Shown here: positions 1-10,045 of the stretch, one piece after another
Position numbering within the stretch: the stretch's first letter is position 1
How the letters are laid out: the number at the start of each line of letters is the position of its first letter
DNA from: Synaphobranchus kaupii
Taxonomy: Eukaryota > Chordata > Actinopteri > Anguilliformes > Synaphobranchidae
DNA: 64,000 nucleotides
Direction of reading: 5' to 3'
Assembly: GCA_029718625.1 (NCBI GenBank)
Contig: CM056376.1
Location: 116,202,263-116,266,262 of the forward strand
Position numbers and translations under genes: made by a program
The notes under the pieces: generated by a model
Seen by the model: the letters and a program-made list of their open reading frames with translations, nothing else
Databases searched by the model: none
Told to the model about the DNA's origin: nothing

Positions 1-8
1 AGCACTGT

Positions 9-260
9 TCACATGCTTTTAGGGATTTTGGTACATGGTGACTTGATAGCATCTCGCAGTTCCTGCAGATTTTTCATGCAGTGACCCTCCCGTTCCACCT
101 CATCCCAAAGGTGCTCTATTGGATTGAGATCTTGGGACTGTGCAGGCCATTGGAGTAAACTGAAGTCACTGTCATATTTGTGGGACCAGCTTGAGATGAT
201 GCATGCTTTGTGACATGGTGTATTATGCTGCTGGAAGTATCCAAGTAGCCAAGTTTTGTA
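9..260 (-). pseudogene. Tc1-like transposase, C-terminal fragment
   Basis: Read on the minus strand, one open frame runs from about 260 down to a TGA at 9-11. It encodes the end of a Tc1/mariner transposase, including WPAQSQDLNPIEHLWDEVE. That is the family's third catalytic block, with the Glu of the DD34E triad in NPIE. The second catalytic block reads QQHNTPCH where the family has QxDNxPCH, so the second Asp is replaced by His and the copy should be dead. Upstream coding sequence is not recognisable past 260, so only the last quarter of the gene remains. Confidence 0.8.
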
Positions 261-275
261 AAGAACGACCAGGTG

Positions 276-889
276 GTTTTCAATAAATTCATTTTTGAAA
301 CTTTGTGTTTTTACTTAGTGTGACCATTGATTGATTATCTAAAAGAGTTATGTCATGTAGCTTATGGCCCATCTTTTAATGTTTACCTCAGGATGTCTCG
401 CAAGCAACCTAGCAGCCTAGGTAATGGTAGCTAGCTAGGGAGCAATGCTAATGCTGACTAGTTAGAAACACTACAACTAACAGCAAATAATATTTTCACA
501 AAATTAATTTTCATACATTTGTGTCTTTATGACTGTATCCACTCAAAAATACAACTTACTATTTTATTATTTCATTTATTTTGGGGCAAGATGCTCCCAA
601 GTCTTTTTTAACCAAATCTGAAGGGGCTTTACATCTCTTTCTCACTCTCTCACTCTCTCACAAAATAAATGAATTTTCCCATGAATCCCGCATAAAGATT
701 TTAAAAAACAAATATTTATGTATACAGCTTAATGTAAATACATGCAGTAGATTACTGCTTTCCTCAAAAAGGTTACAATGGAATAAATCCCACAAATATC
801 ATGAGCCAGAAGAAATGTCAAATTCAAAAACAGCAGTCAATAAACGTGCCGAGATGAAATTTGCTGCAATATATTGCATAGGAAGAAAA
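276..889. other. Gene-free AT-rich stretch
   Basis: I see no coding exon, RNA gene or clear repeat boundary here. A 103-codon frame at 581-892 has low-complexity composition and no recognisable domain, and I treat it as chance. Confidence 0.5.
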
Positions 890-2350
890 TGAAGGTGGGG
901 TATCTTCCCCCATCTTACCCACTTCCCAGGATTAGGTCAGTATTGAATGAGTTTAGAACCACTGGAACAGTGGTAAACCTGCTTGGCAGAGGACACAGGT
1001 GCATCCTGCCACGATGCTCTTTGTGGTACAGGGGTTGGGAGGCTAAGAGAAATAGGGGCACAGCTGGTGATCTACAAAACTTGGTTGCATCTAGGGAACA
1101 CCAAGGGTTCATTCCAATCGCTTATTTTCACTCCTTGCATCCTTTCCTTGCTCAGTCAAGCGTCAGTGTCATATTATGCTTACGTGCTTAACTGCAATGC
1201 TTTTTAGCTTCTTTTTTCTTGAATAAACGTGACTTTTTGTTAGTCATAAAGAATGAGTGTCATTATGGATTAAAGCTCATTATAATAAATGGAAAGGAAC
1301 GGTAAAATTGGATTTGTGTACAGGTGTACCCCCCACGTGGCAGATCTGGAGAGGTGGATAATTTGTACATGCCACACATTCCCAGAAAAGGCTTCCGCAA
1401 AGGTTGCATTGGTGTTTCCTTGCTGAGGCATCCTTCGGTAGCCTCCTCCTTCCTACATCCTCGCTCCTCCAAGGGACATTTTGCTGTTTGGAATGTCCTT
1501 AAAGATGGCAACCTCGATCAATTTCCGGGTCAGGCGAGGACTAAGGAGACGAGTACGGATGAAGCAATTAGAATGAACTCCAAGTCTCCAAATCTCCCCT
1601 CAGAGACCACCTCCAAGCCAATAAAGGACTGCCAGAAGAAAGCCTCTACCGAGGGTATCAGAATGCATGGCCAAGAATATAAATTTTGGTCTCATCTGAT
1701 CACAACACCCAGTACCAATCAGGAATTTGCTAAACAGTATTGGAACTTGGACTGAAACTGGGTGTTGTGGTCAGATGAAACCAAAATTGAGATTTTTGAC
1801 CATGCACACCAGTGGTGGGTTTGGCATCAGAAGTAGGACGCTTATATTTAAAAAAATACCTATAGTGAAATATGCTGGTGGATCTTTGATGTTATGAGGT
1901 GGTTTTGCATCTACTGCTCCTGGGGATCATGTTAAAATTAGTAGAATTATGATGTTCCTCAAGTACTCGCCTCAAGTACCAAGACATTTTGGGCAAAAGT
2001 CTGGTTCCCTCTGCCAGGAAGCTCAAACCAGGACAAAATTAGATCTATGTGCAAAACAATGATTCCTAGCATATCTAAAAATCAAAGAAATATTTTACTA
2101 ACCATAACATTATGCTTGCAATGGCCATCTCAGCCTCCAGCTTTGAACCTGATGAAAAATGTGTGGTTTGAATTTAAAAAGGTGGTCCAGAAGCACAGAC
2201 GGAAGGATCTGAAGGTTTTTTAAAACCTTTATATGGTGGAATGGTCAAAGATCCCTCCAATATATTCATCTCATAAAACACTATAGAAGATGACAAATTA
2301 CTGAAAGAAGGTGTGAATATTTGTGACTGTTATTTTGTGAAATAATATTT
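890..2350 (+). pseudogene. Degenerate Tc1-like transposase split by a miniature element
   Basis: The segment before 1107 translates to a Tc1 helix-turn-helix region: NEFRTTGTVVNLLGRGHRC, then TAGDLQNLVAS in the same frame. After the insertion at 1107-1578, transposase-like sequence resumes. EFAKQYWNLD is followed across a stop by [13 protein letters not shown] near 1750-1795, which holds the first catalytic Asp. A degraded WPSQ-like third block appears near 2120-2160, followed by a C-terminal EWSKIPP remnant near 2240. Several stops and frameshifts mean it encodes nothing now. It belongs to the fish Tc1/mariner group and is in the opposite orientation to the fragment at the left edge. Confidence 0.75.
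1107..1578. mobile_element. Miniature inverted-repeat element inside the Tc1 pseudogene
   Basis: The left end reads GTTCATTCCAATCGCTTATT. The right end, reverse-complemented, reads GTTCATTCTAATTGCTTC, giving imperfect terminal inverted repeats of about 18 bp. A related copy in inverse orientation is the innermost layer of the nest at 53879-54402. The two share internal segments, for example the stretch at 1489-1545 and its reverse complement near 53900-53970. No transposase is encoded, so it is non-autonomous. The superfamily is not determined. Confidence 0.7.
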
Positions 2351-2407
2351 TTTTCTCAGGTATCCATATATTTTGAAAAAACACAAAATGACACCAACGG
2401 GAATCAA

Positions 2408-2583
2408 CAGGGGGGTATACTACGAAGCAGGATTACTGAGCTAGCTGGATAATTCCACTGAGTAAAACCCAGAACAGGTATTTTTTACTTCAGTTCATCT
2501 TCCAGATTTGGGAGGGTTCTGGGTTTTACTCACTGCAGTTATCCAGCTAACTCAGAAATCCTGCTTCATACTATACCTCCCTG
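2408..2583. mobile_element. Palindromic miniature element (CAGGGGGGTAT family)
   Basis: The 176-bp unit begins CAGGGGGGTATACTACGAAG and ends with its imperfect reverse complement. Both arms carry the AGCTAGCTGGATAA / TTATCCAGCTAACT segment, so almost the whole element is a hairpin. A related copy forms the second layer of the nest at 53631-54810. Non-coding. Confidence 0.75.
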
Positions 2584-4045
2584 ATGTTCATCTGTTGATT
2601 GCCTTGGTGTCATTTTGTATTCTTGTTTACATTCGTCTGTTGATTGCCATTGGTCAACTTGAGGTGGGTGTGGTGGTATAAAAGATGGAGACTTTAGGGT
2701 GCAGACCGTTACAGATAGTGAGATCACCCCAAGACAAGATACTGATATGCAGTTGCGAAGTTCCTGGGATTAGTCCCCTACTAGGCTCACTGGGTACTCT
2801 AGGCTAGCTAAAATATTAAAACATATTTGAATTCAGCTTTTTAAATATGTTTTTTTACCTAACCATAGCTGCATTTTCTGGGGCTTAAGAACCATTCTGT
2901 TACTGGAAAAAATCCTTTGAGAACAGCTGTGAGTCTCACGTGAGGCTTCTCTCTGGGAACAGATGGTCTGAGTTTGGTTGGAAGGACCTGTTTACATTCC
3001 AACCTAGGCAATGTCCATGAGACTTCTATTGTGTTCATATTAATATCTATAACCAAGATTTTGTTTACTTTCAGCTAGACTCAGTGGCGCTTCACAAAGA
3101 TCAACTGAAATCATTTACTATAGTGTCAAGATGTGCCAGAACTTGACCTTTGTACAGAGTAGTTATTGCACTTCTCTCCAGCAAACTAGGAGTTAACTGT
3201 ACATCGAATATCACCATTCCATGTGAATGTGTTAATATATGGGTTTAAAATTATGATTTCTGCACTTGATTTCAAATGATTGAAGGGGGCAGTGGAGCCT
3301 TTGTATTTTCATACTACCTTAGAAGTAATTTCCTGAATTCTGGGGCATTAACAAAACCAGACACACAAAAAAAGACTTTCAGACAATTAGGGTTTAAGAA
3401 CCAGAAATCATGACCAGTGACCAGGCCAGTGATTAAAGCAATCTTAAATTTTATTTTCTCTGAACACATGATAAAAAGGACTAGCCTACATATAGGCTAC
3501 TACAAAATTTCATGAATGTATTTATAAAAATAAACTCCAAAGAAAATAAATATTGAAAGTGAAAGATTCATCTCTTTATTTATAAACCTTTTCAAAACTA
3601 GTTAAAGAAATATTATGAAATATGTGAAAAGTCAAGACTGGGCTTAATGGGTACCCAGTAGGGGTGTAACAGTACACAAAAATCTTGGTTTGTTACGTTT
3701 GTTTTGACTTTACTTCTGGTACAGCAGAAAAAGGTCTATACAAAATATAAAATAGCTTTTTATTTATTATGAAAATGTAAACTGGCTAACTGCCCATAAT
3801 TTCATTCTGAACAAAATAAGACACATTAACTTATCTGGGTGGGAGAATTTAAGTTCCACATATAAAAAAAAATTCCACACCTGCATTAAAGCAAGACTGT
3901 AATTGTTTGGTTTGCAGCGCGTGCCAAACCGAAAGTTCCGTACCGAATGAAAAAGGACATTTTTTCCAGCCTTGACAAAGTAAGCAGTGATAACTTTCTG
4001 ATTAGAACAGCAAAAAGATACAGGTGACACAGGCTATTATTTTGG
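2584..4045. other. Gene-free stretch with one degraded repeat
   Basis: No exon is recognisable. From about 3660 to 4030 the sequence resembles the dispersed fish elements that start GGGGTGTAACAGTACAC and carry GTGCCAAACCGAAAGTTCCG at the other end. I could not define clean boundaries or target duplications. The rest is AT-rich and featureless. Confidence 0.4.
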
Positions 4046-4049
4046 TTAC

Positions 4050-4330
4050 ACAGTGGCGCAAGTGAGGGAACAGCGCCTCTGTTACATTTTTGGGGAGAAC
4101 CTTGGTATGCTTTGGATCAGAACCTTGGTATGCTTTGGATCTGCCGAAGATCCAAAGCATAGCACCTCATCTGTGAAACATGGTAGTGAGGATGCTATGG
4201 TTTGGCACAGGTACTGGCTCACTTGTCTTCATTGATGATGCAACTGCTGATAATTCTGAAGTGTACAGAGACATCTTATCTGCTCAAGTTCAAGCTAATG
4301 CCTCCAAACTCATCGGGCCTCATTTATTAT
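4050..4330 (+). pseudogene. Tc1-like transposase fragment
   Basis: The plus-strand translation near 4180-4310 contains GTGSLVFIDDATADNSEVYR. This closely matches the segment TGTGSIVFINDVTADSS of the minus-strand Tc1 pseudogene at 8050-9120, which places it in the middle of the catalytic domain. Only this internal piece survives. Confidence 0.7.
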
Positions 4331-4900
4331 TCAGGCGTACCTTCAAATCTGATCGTAAAGTATGCGTACGGCCATTTTTAAGGAAATTTCCGGATTTGTC
4401 AAAATGAACGTGAGTGTACGATGAAATCTCGTGACAGCTCTTGACCTTGCGTAAGCTTTTCCCAGTGGCGAGGCAGCGACATTGCATGCAATGACCAGCG
4501 AGGGCACAATAGTTGTGCAGCCTATAATGAAAACAAATAACTTTTGTTCAGAGCTCTGGGGAGTCAACAGGTGAGAGACAAAAAGGTGCTCTTATGTGAG
4601 CTTTAAAATCAGAGTTTGCCTTAAAAGTAGCTGATCATAAAAATGGCAAAATAACATCGAAATCATTCCATTTATGAAAACATTAAAAGCAGTTAATGCA
4701 TCTGGGCAATATTTTAAAATGCACTTGACCTACACTGTTGTGGCTGTAGACGTACGTTGTGTAGCCGAATTGGCAAAAATAGTATCTGAATAAGTTGATT
4801 TTTAATCATTTTTAATGACTATTGGTTTAATTGCTATTATCTCATCACATACAGCCTACCTAAATGGAATGAAGCTGAAGTCGCTTAAAATGAACGGGAA
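4331..4900. other. Gene-free stretch
   Basis: No exon, RNA gene or well-bounded repeat is recognisable between the Tc1 fragment and the fold-back element. Confidence 0.4.
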
Positions 4901-5640
4901 CATTTTTAATATTTGGTTGCATATCCTTTGCATACCATGACTTCCTGATGTCTGTGACCCAACAATATCAAAATACTCTTGATATCTTATTATCTGTTAC
5001 TCTTAAAAGCGATACTATAACATCTCTGCATTTGAATGGATATCTATGGGAATTGGGTGGGTGGGACTAGATTAAGCTGTAAATTAGACTGGAACAGTAT
5101 GGAACACATGGTTGGCTAAATGGCTCTTAAGTCATCAAGGGTCTGACATATCAAACAAGCCTTAAACCATCACTCTGCTGCCAGATATGCAGTAGATATG
5201 GTGGATAACTTGACCTGACTTATTTTCCCATAGAGTTCAATAGGATTCAATAGGATTCAAGGATTCAATAGGATTCAATAGGATTCAATTGGATTCAATT
5301 AGGTTCAATAGTTTGTCAGGAGAAACAACCCTTAAAGTGATCCATCCATATCAAAATAAGATATCAAGAGTATTTTGATATTATTGGGTCACAGACATCA
5401 GGAGGTCATGGCATGCAAAGGATATGCGACCAAATATTAAAAATGATTACTTTATTCTACATTATGTTAAACTGTCCAATATTTTTGATGCCCGAAAATG
5501 GGGGGGACTATGTACAAAAGGTTCTATAATTTCTAAACAGTTCATATGGATGAACTTTCCCTCAAATTAAAGCTGACAGTCTGCACTTCAACCTCATTGT
5601 CATTGTATCCTTTCAAACTCAAAGTGCTAGAGTACAGAAC
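4901..5640. mobile_element. Fold-back element derived from a Tc1-like end
   Basis: About 93 bases at 4901-4994 reappear inverted at 5354-5445, including TAATATTTGGTTGCATATCC and the segment around GATGTCTGTGACCCAACAAT. The arms could form a long hairpin with a loop of about 360 bp. The right flank to about 5640 is terminal-repeat sequence also found, in the other orientation, at 56718-56885. A second copy at 56718-57190 shares the left arm and loop. No protein is encoded. Confidence 0.7.
5233..5312. repeat. Short minisatellite, unit about 10 bp
   Basis: Six to seven tandem copies of a unit close to TTCAATAGGA lie in the loop of the fold-back element, with small variations in the last copies. 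Confidence 0.8.
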
Positions 5641-6306
5641 CAAAATAACCAAAAATGTGATTTAGAGTTTCTGAACTCTGATTTTGCATGTTATTGAACT
5701 TTTCACTGTATAATGTGATGTATATTTATGCATTGTCCTGTATGGTAAGGCATGATAAGGTTTAGAACAGGCCTTCCCTACAGAAAGACAGTAGACAATA
5801 TAAGTTTGAACACAAACTTCAAGTTGGCTTGAAAAAGCAAAGGACAGAGAACAAATTACCAACATTTTGGTAATAGAAATTAGGCACTACACAACAACCA
5901 ATAGACAATGTTAGCAATGGCATGTATTAGTATGAGCATTTTTAACTGAAATAGGCTATATGAACTGAAAGCTGAATGGAACTGGATGAATACAAGTTAT
6001 ATTAAAAACCATGAACGAGTAGAAAACGCACAAGCTTTACCCATCCAATAATTCCTATTGACTTTAAAAGAGTTAAAATTTTAAGTGGAATATACCATTA
6101 ATTGTATGAAATCTTTCATTACAGTGTATCTAATCAGTCTATTGCACTGTAGCCCTATTACAGTACTGAATGTGATCTCATGTGATGTATCCTGTTTTTG
6201 ATCAATTTACTACTTTTACTTCAATAGAGACTGTTGACTAAAACACTTTTTTTTGTATTTGAAATAAAAATGCAATGATTTAGCATATTTTGTCAATACT
6301 AATGTT
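5641..6306. other. Gene-free AT-rich stretch
   Basis: No exon, RNA gene or clearly bounded repeat is visible. Confidence 0.4.
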
Positions 6307-6685
6307 GTCAGGTGGCACAACTGATAATCGTCAGTGGTGGTGCAACCAGGTAAAATATTAATTTTAAACCAATAAATAGTAGGTTAAAGTGAACAGATGG
6401 TTGATAACTATGATGTGAATAGCTATTTTATTGAATGCATTCATTTGTATATTTGTATAATTACTTTTCTGTTTTTAAAATGTAAAATCAGATGCTAAAG
6501 ATACTAAATACCTGGCCACTAGAATGCAATAATCTTAAATTATTGTAAGTACAAAACACAACCACAAAATAATAATGTGTTAGGCACTGTAGACACTCTA
6601 AGGGATACTTGCCAAAGATTTTACTTAGAATAAATAGTAGGAAAAATATACATATTTTTACAAATATTTGGTTGCGCCACCTGAC
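6307..6685. mobile_element. Miniature inverted-repeat element (TGTCAGGTGGCACAAC)
   Basis: The left end TGTCAGGTGGCACAAC matches the reverse complement of the right end, TGTCAGGTGGCGCAAC, with one mismatch. The 379-bp interior is AT-rich and non-coding. I see no convincing flanking duplication, so the superfamily is unassigned. Confidence 0.65.
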
Positions 6686-6854
6686 ATTTTTTGGGGCGGT
6701 GAAGTTAAAAATACAGTCAAAAAATGAATATAAACACTTTGAAATGTTATTTAACAAATGAGACATTGTTCCAGACTCAAAAATATGCATTACATCCATT
6801 TTCAAAAGACTTTTTAAAAATACCTTTTTTAGAGGCTTTATATGTCATTGACCC

Positions 6855-6855
6855 C

Positions 6856-6899
<44 letters not shown>

Positions 6900-6900
6900 G
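6855..6900. repeat. (TA)n(GA)n microsatellite
   Basis: A run of TA dinucleotides passes directly into GA dinucleotides. Confidence 0.95.
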
Positions 6901-7243
6901 GAGTGGTAGTTCGGGAATTATAAAATCCTCTCCTATCCAGTCCTAAATGCTTTGCAGAATCATATTCAGTTATAAATCTGGTCAGACTGCATCAGTTCCT
7001 CAAACACTGACAATAAAAAAACAGACAGAAAAGACCACACCAGGTGGCATAAATGACCGTACTGGTGAGAACTGCTTTGTTTTCCATGATGTGCTGAAGT
7101 TGCTGTTTGCGAGGCACTGTAATCAGACCGCTGGGGCAGTTATTCAGGAAGAGTGCACTTACCTCCCGTGTTATTGCTCTGGGTCTATGAGCCTGCTGAA
7201 AACAGAGGCAGGCGGCTATAAACAAAGGTGTGAAAAAAGCCAG

Positions 7244-7312
7244 GCCTGAGACATACCCCAGCCTGAAACATACCCAGCCTGAAACATACCCAGCCTGAGA
7301 CATACCCAGCCA
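7244..7312. repeat. Tandem repeat, unit 16-17 bp, four copies
   Basis: Four consecutive copies of GCCTGAAACATACCCA with A/G variation at one site. They are non-coding; the apparent frames through them are periodic artefacts. Confidence 0.9.
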
Positions 7313-7900
7313 GCTGGAGAAACATAAACACCCTCTGTGTGTTGTCTCTTAAAAGGGAGAGGCGGAAAAAGAAAACAAAAACAATGCTTTTGTGCGTTCA
7401 TTCAAAGAATACCTGTCAGAAATTCACTTCAACTGCTCTGTATTTAGTCTAAAAACCCCTGCCCCCCTTTAAGCTGATTGACAGCAACAGAATAACTGCT
7501 TCATTCTCATTCTGAAGCTTGTCTATAGGGGTGGCCGGAGCACTGAAAAATAATTAGCTTCCATAATAAATGCATTGGTTGAACCTCAAAGAACTCCGAT
7601 CAATATTATGCCTAGGAAAAACATTTGAATCAAACACCGATTATTTGTGTGTTTGTGTGTATGGTCCAACTAAATGCTATCCGAAGGTATAATTTCAATC
7701 TGTTCATATCTTATAGCAGAGCACTTAAACATTATGCAGAATTGATATATTTTATGTCAGAGCAGGAAGATAGCATACTGATTTAATAAATTTGGCACCC
7801 AACACAGGGATGAGCATATCCAATTCCCACCCCAGTTTGGAATGGCCAATCGTCAACAACCGCAGTCGCATATTTATTTTTTTCATTTTATACATTTTGA
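7313..7900. other. Gene-free stretch
   Basis: No exon or clear repeat boundary is recognisable before the Tc1-like element that follows. Confidence 0.4.
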
Positions 7901-8029
7901 TTTCACCATGTAGAAGTTACTGCACGATTTATAAATAGCCCCCCATTTCAGGACACCATAATGTTGGGGACATATTAATGCTATGAATGAAATGAAATGT
8001 CACATATCCTTTGCATGCAATGACTGCTT

Positions 8030-9120
8030 GAAGTCTGTGACACGTATACATCACCAGGTGCTGAATATCTTCTCTGGTGATGCTCTGCCAGGCCTGTACT
8101 TCAGCTCCTGTTTGTTTCAGGGGCTAGTTGCCATAAGTCTTCTCTTCAGCATATGAAATGCATGTTCAATTGGATTCAGATCAGGTGACTGACTTGGCCA
8201 GTTAGAAATGTTCCCGTTTTTGGCTTTTAAAAACTCTTAGCAGTATGTTTGGGATCATTCTTGTTGTAGAATGAAGCGCCATCCAATGATTTTAGAGGCA
8301 TTTGCTTGATATGATGTCTCTGTACACTTCAGAATTCATTCTGCTGCTGCTATCAGCAGTTACATCATTAATAAAGACAATTGAGCCAGTACCTGTGGCA
8401 GCCATACATGCCCAAACCATAACACTCCCACCACCATGTTTCACAGATGACGTGCATGGTATGCTTTGTATCTTGGGCAATTCCTTTTTGCTCTTGTCAT
8501 CACTCTGATACAGGTGAATTCTGGTGTGTTCTATCCACAAGACCTTTTTCCAGAACTCTGCAGGCTCTTTTAGGCACTTTTTTAGCAAACTGTCACCTGG
8601 CCATCCAGTTTTGTGGCTAACTAGTGGTTTGCATCTTGCAGTGTAGCCTCTGTAGTTCTGTTCATGAAGACTTCTGCAGGCAGTAGTCACTGACACATCC
8701 ACGTTTCTGATCTGTTCATGAAGACTTCTGCGGGCAGTAGTCACTGACACATCCACGTTTCTGATCTGTTCATGAAGACTTCTGCGGGCAGTAGTCACTG
8801 ACACATCCACGTTTCTGATCTGTTCATGAAGACTTCTGCGGGCAGTAGTCACTGACACATCCACGTTTCTGATCTGGCGGACAGGTGTTTGGGGGGTTTT
8901 CTTCATTATGGTGAGAATTCTTCGGTCATTAACGGTATAGGTCCTCCTTCACCTACCAGGCCTTTTGGGATTACTGACTGAGCTCACCAGTGCTCTCTTT
9001 CTTCTTAACCATGTTCCAAACAGTATTTCGGCAAGCCTAAGGTTTGGCCAATATCTCTGACTTTTTTCCCCTCATAATAGCTTCCTTGACTTTCATTGGC
9101 ACAACTCCGGACCTCATGTT
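8030..9120 (-). pseudogene. Tc1-like transposase pseudogene with internal tandem expansion
   Basis: Reading from about 9118 downward, the N-terminal block has helix-turn-helix-like sequence (KVKEAIMRGKKVRDIGQTLG) and then stops and frameshifts. The longest open part, 8292-8906, carries KHGGGSVMVWACMAATGTGS, the family's conserved glycine-rich block. A C-terminal remnant ending in AVIACKGY lies near 8040. The first catalytic block reads LWIEHTRI instead of the usual WSDETKI, so the first Asp is lost. Within the DNA-binding region an 18-residue segment (RNVDVSVTTARRSLHEQI) is repeated four times, which no normal Tc1 transposase has. Clearly inactive. Confidence 0.85.
8657..8875. repeat. 54-bp in-frame tandem repeat, four copies
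   Basis: Four nearly identical 54-bp units, each containing TCATGAAGACTTCTGCGGGC, sit inside the transposase pseudogene. The first plus-strand copy reads GCAGGC where the other three read GCGGGC. The near-identity suggests recent amplification compared with the decayed surrounding gene. Confidence 0.9.
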
Positions 9121-9300
9121 GACTAACGGCAATAACAGACTCCAAAGGCAATCAAAAGCCTAGAATCAAGAAGAGATACTGATGCATATAAAACTACACG
9201 TATAAAAGTACAAAATATACTTTTTACATTGATATCTTAAATATTTTATGCATTAACATAATTCCTGAGAAACATCTTGATTGTTCACAAATGTCACAGT

Positions 9301-9720
9301 GTCACAAATGGAACCAAGACCAAGCATTCTACGTTTTTATTTAATCTTAAAGCTTCAAATAGCATACAGTCATACTGAAACACCAATGACCAATCATGTT
9401 AGCCAGAGCTAATAAATACATATTCAGATTTTAAAAAAGAGTCTATGTGGCTGATATTACAGGACCATCCCAATGATTCTTTAAAAAAAAAAAAAAAGAG
9501 TATTGCAGTACATCGCCAGAATCTGTCCTATGAGACATGCTGCACAGGATATATTGACTAATGATGCTCCGGGCTCATTTGGTAATGTATTTGTGAAATC
9601 GTTGAATCAGCTTTTCCAGCCCTTTGTCACATGACGAGATGCTGTATTCACTACGATTCGAGTGGAGTCACAAGGCTGTCTCTTATCAATGATTAAATCC
9701 ATAAAAATAGAGGGCAAAAG
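9301..9720. other. Gene-free stretch downstream of atoh8
   Basis: AT-rich, with poly-A at 9481-9496. No exon is recognised. Distal parts of the atoh8 3' untranslated region could extend here if the signal at 9725-9730 is not used; TTTATT at 9336-9341 is another minus-strand AATAAA. Confidence 0.35.
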
Positions 9721-9724
9721 ATTT

Positions 9725-9730
9725 TTTATT
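9725..9730 (-). terminator. Candidate atoh8 polyadenylation signal
   Basis: The first minus-strand AATAAA downstream of the atoh8 stop codon lies about 310 bases after it. Whether it is used cannot be told from sequence alone. Confidence 0.4.
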
Positions 9731-10039
9731 AAGAAAAAAAGTGAAGTGCTAATAGAAACTGCAGATTGTATGTGTGGCAGCACTGCCAGATTGTATCCAC
9801 GTTCACACGCCTCGATGTCTCTCCTATACAACAGTTTGTCAGAGCAGAAAACCCTTGGCAGAGAGATTTGGCAACTGTGGTGGAAACAAGAAACTCGCCC
9901 TCCATTGGACCCTACTGGGCTCAGTCTTTGACTTGTGCTAGTAGGTGGAGATCTTTCACTGGTTAGAAGCTTTTTGATGGGAGGTATTTCACTGATTTAA
10001 AATAATTTTTCATAGTAGAAGTTCTGGCCATTCTTCATT

Positions 10040-10045
10040 CTACTC
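10040..10045 (-). CDS. atoh8: atoh8 exon 3 coding part: one Glu codon and stop
   Basis: On the minus strand a pyrimidine-rich tract ending CTTGCAG is followed immediately by GAG TAG. This gives the single terminal Glu expected from other ATOH8 proteins (…KKRKE) and then the stop. The phase matches exon 2. It is supported by the splice signal and by the known C-terminus rather than by coding length. The remainder of this exon would be 3' untranslated sequence. Confidence 0.8.
   Translation of the reverse strand, partial: E

Larger units (their letters stand above)
7915..9300 (-). mobile_element. Tc1-like transposon, inactive, minus strand
   Basis: A terminal-repeat-like segment near 7940-7975 (CATTTCAGGACACCATAATG) precedes a minus-strand transposase pseudogene spanning about 8030-9120. 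Exact outer limits and the TA duplications are not clear. The repeat resembles the end sequence seen at 56820-56850 and 5490-5520, so these belong to one Tc1 subfamily in this genome. Confidence 0.7.

Noticed and set aside
8657..8875. Possible CRISPR-like array
   Set aside because: The units are contiguous 54-bp tandem copies without spacers and lie inside a transposase; this is eukaryotic DNA.
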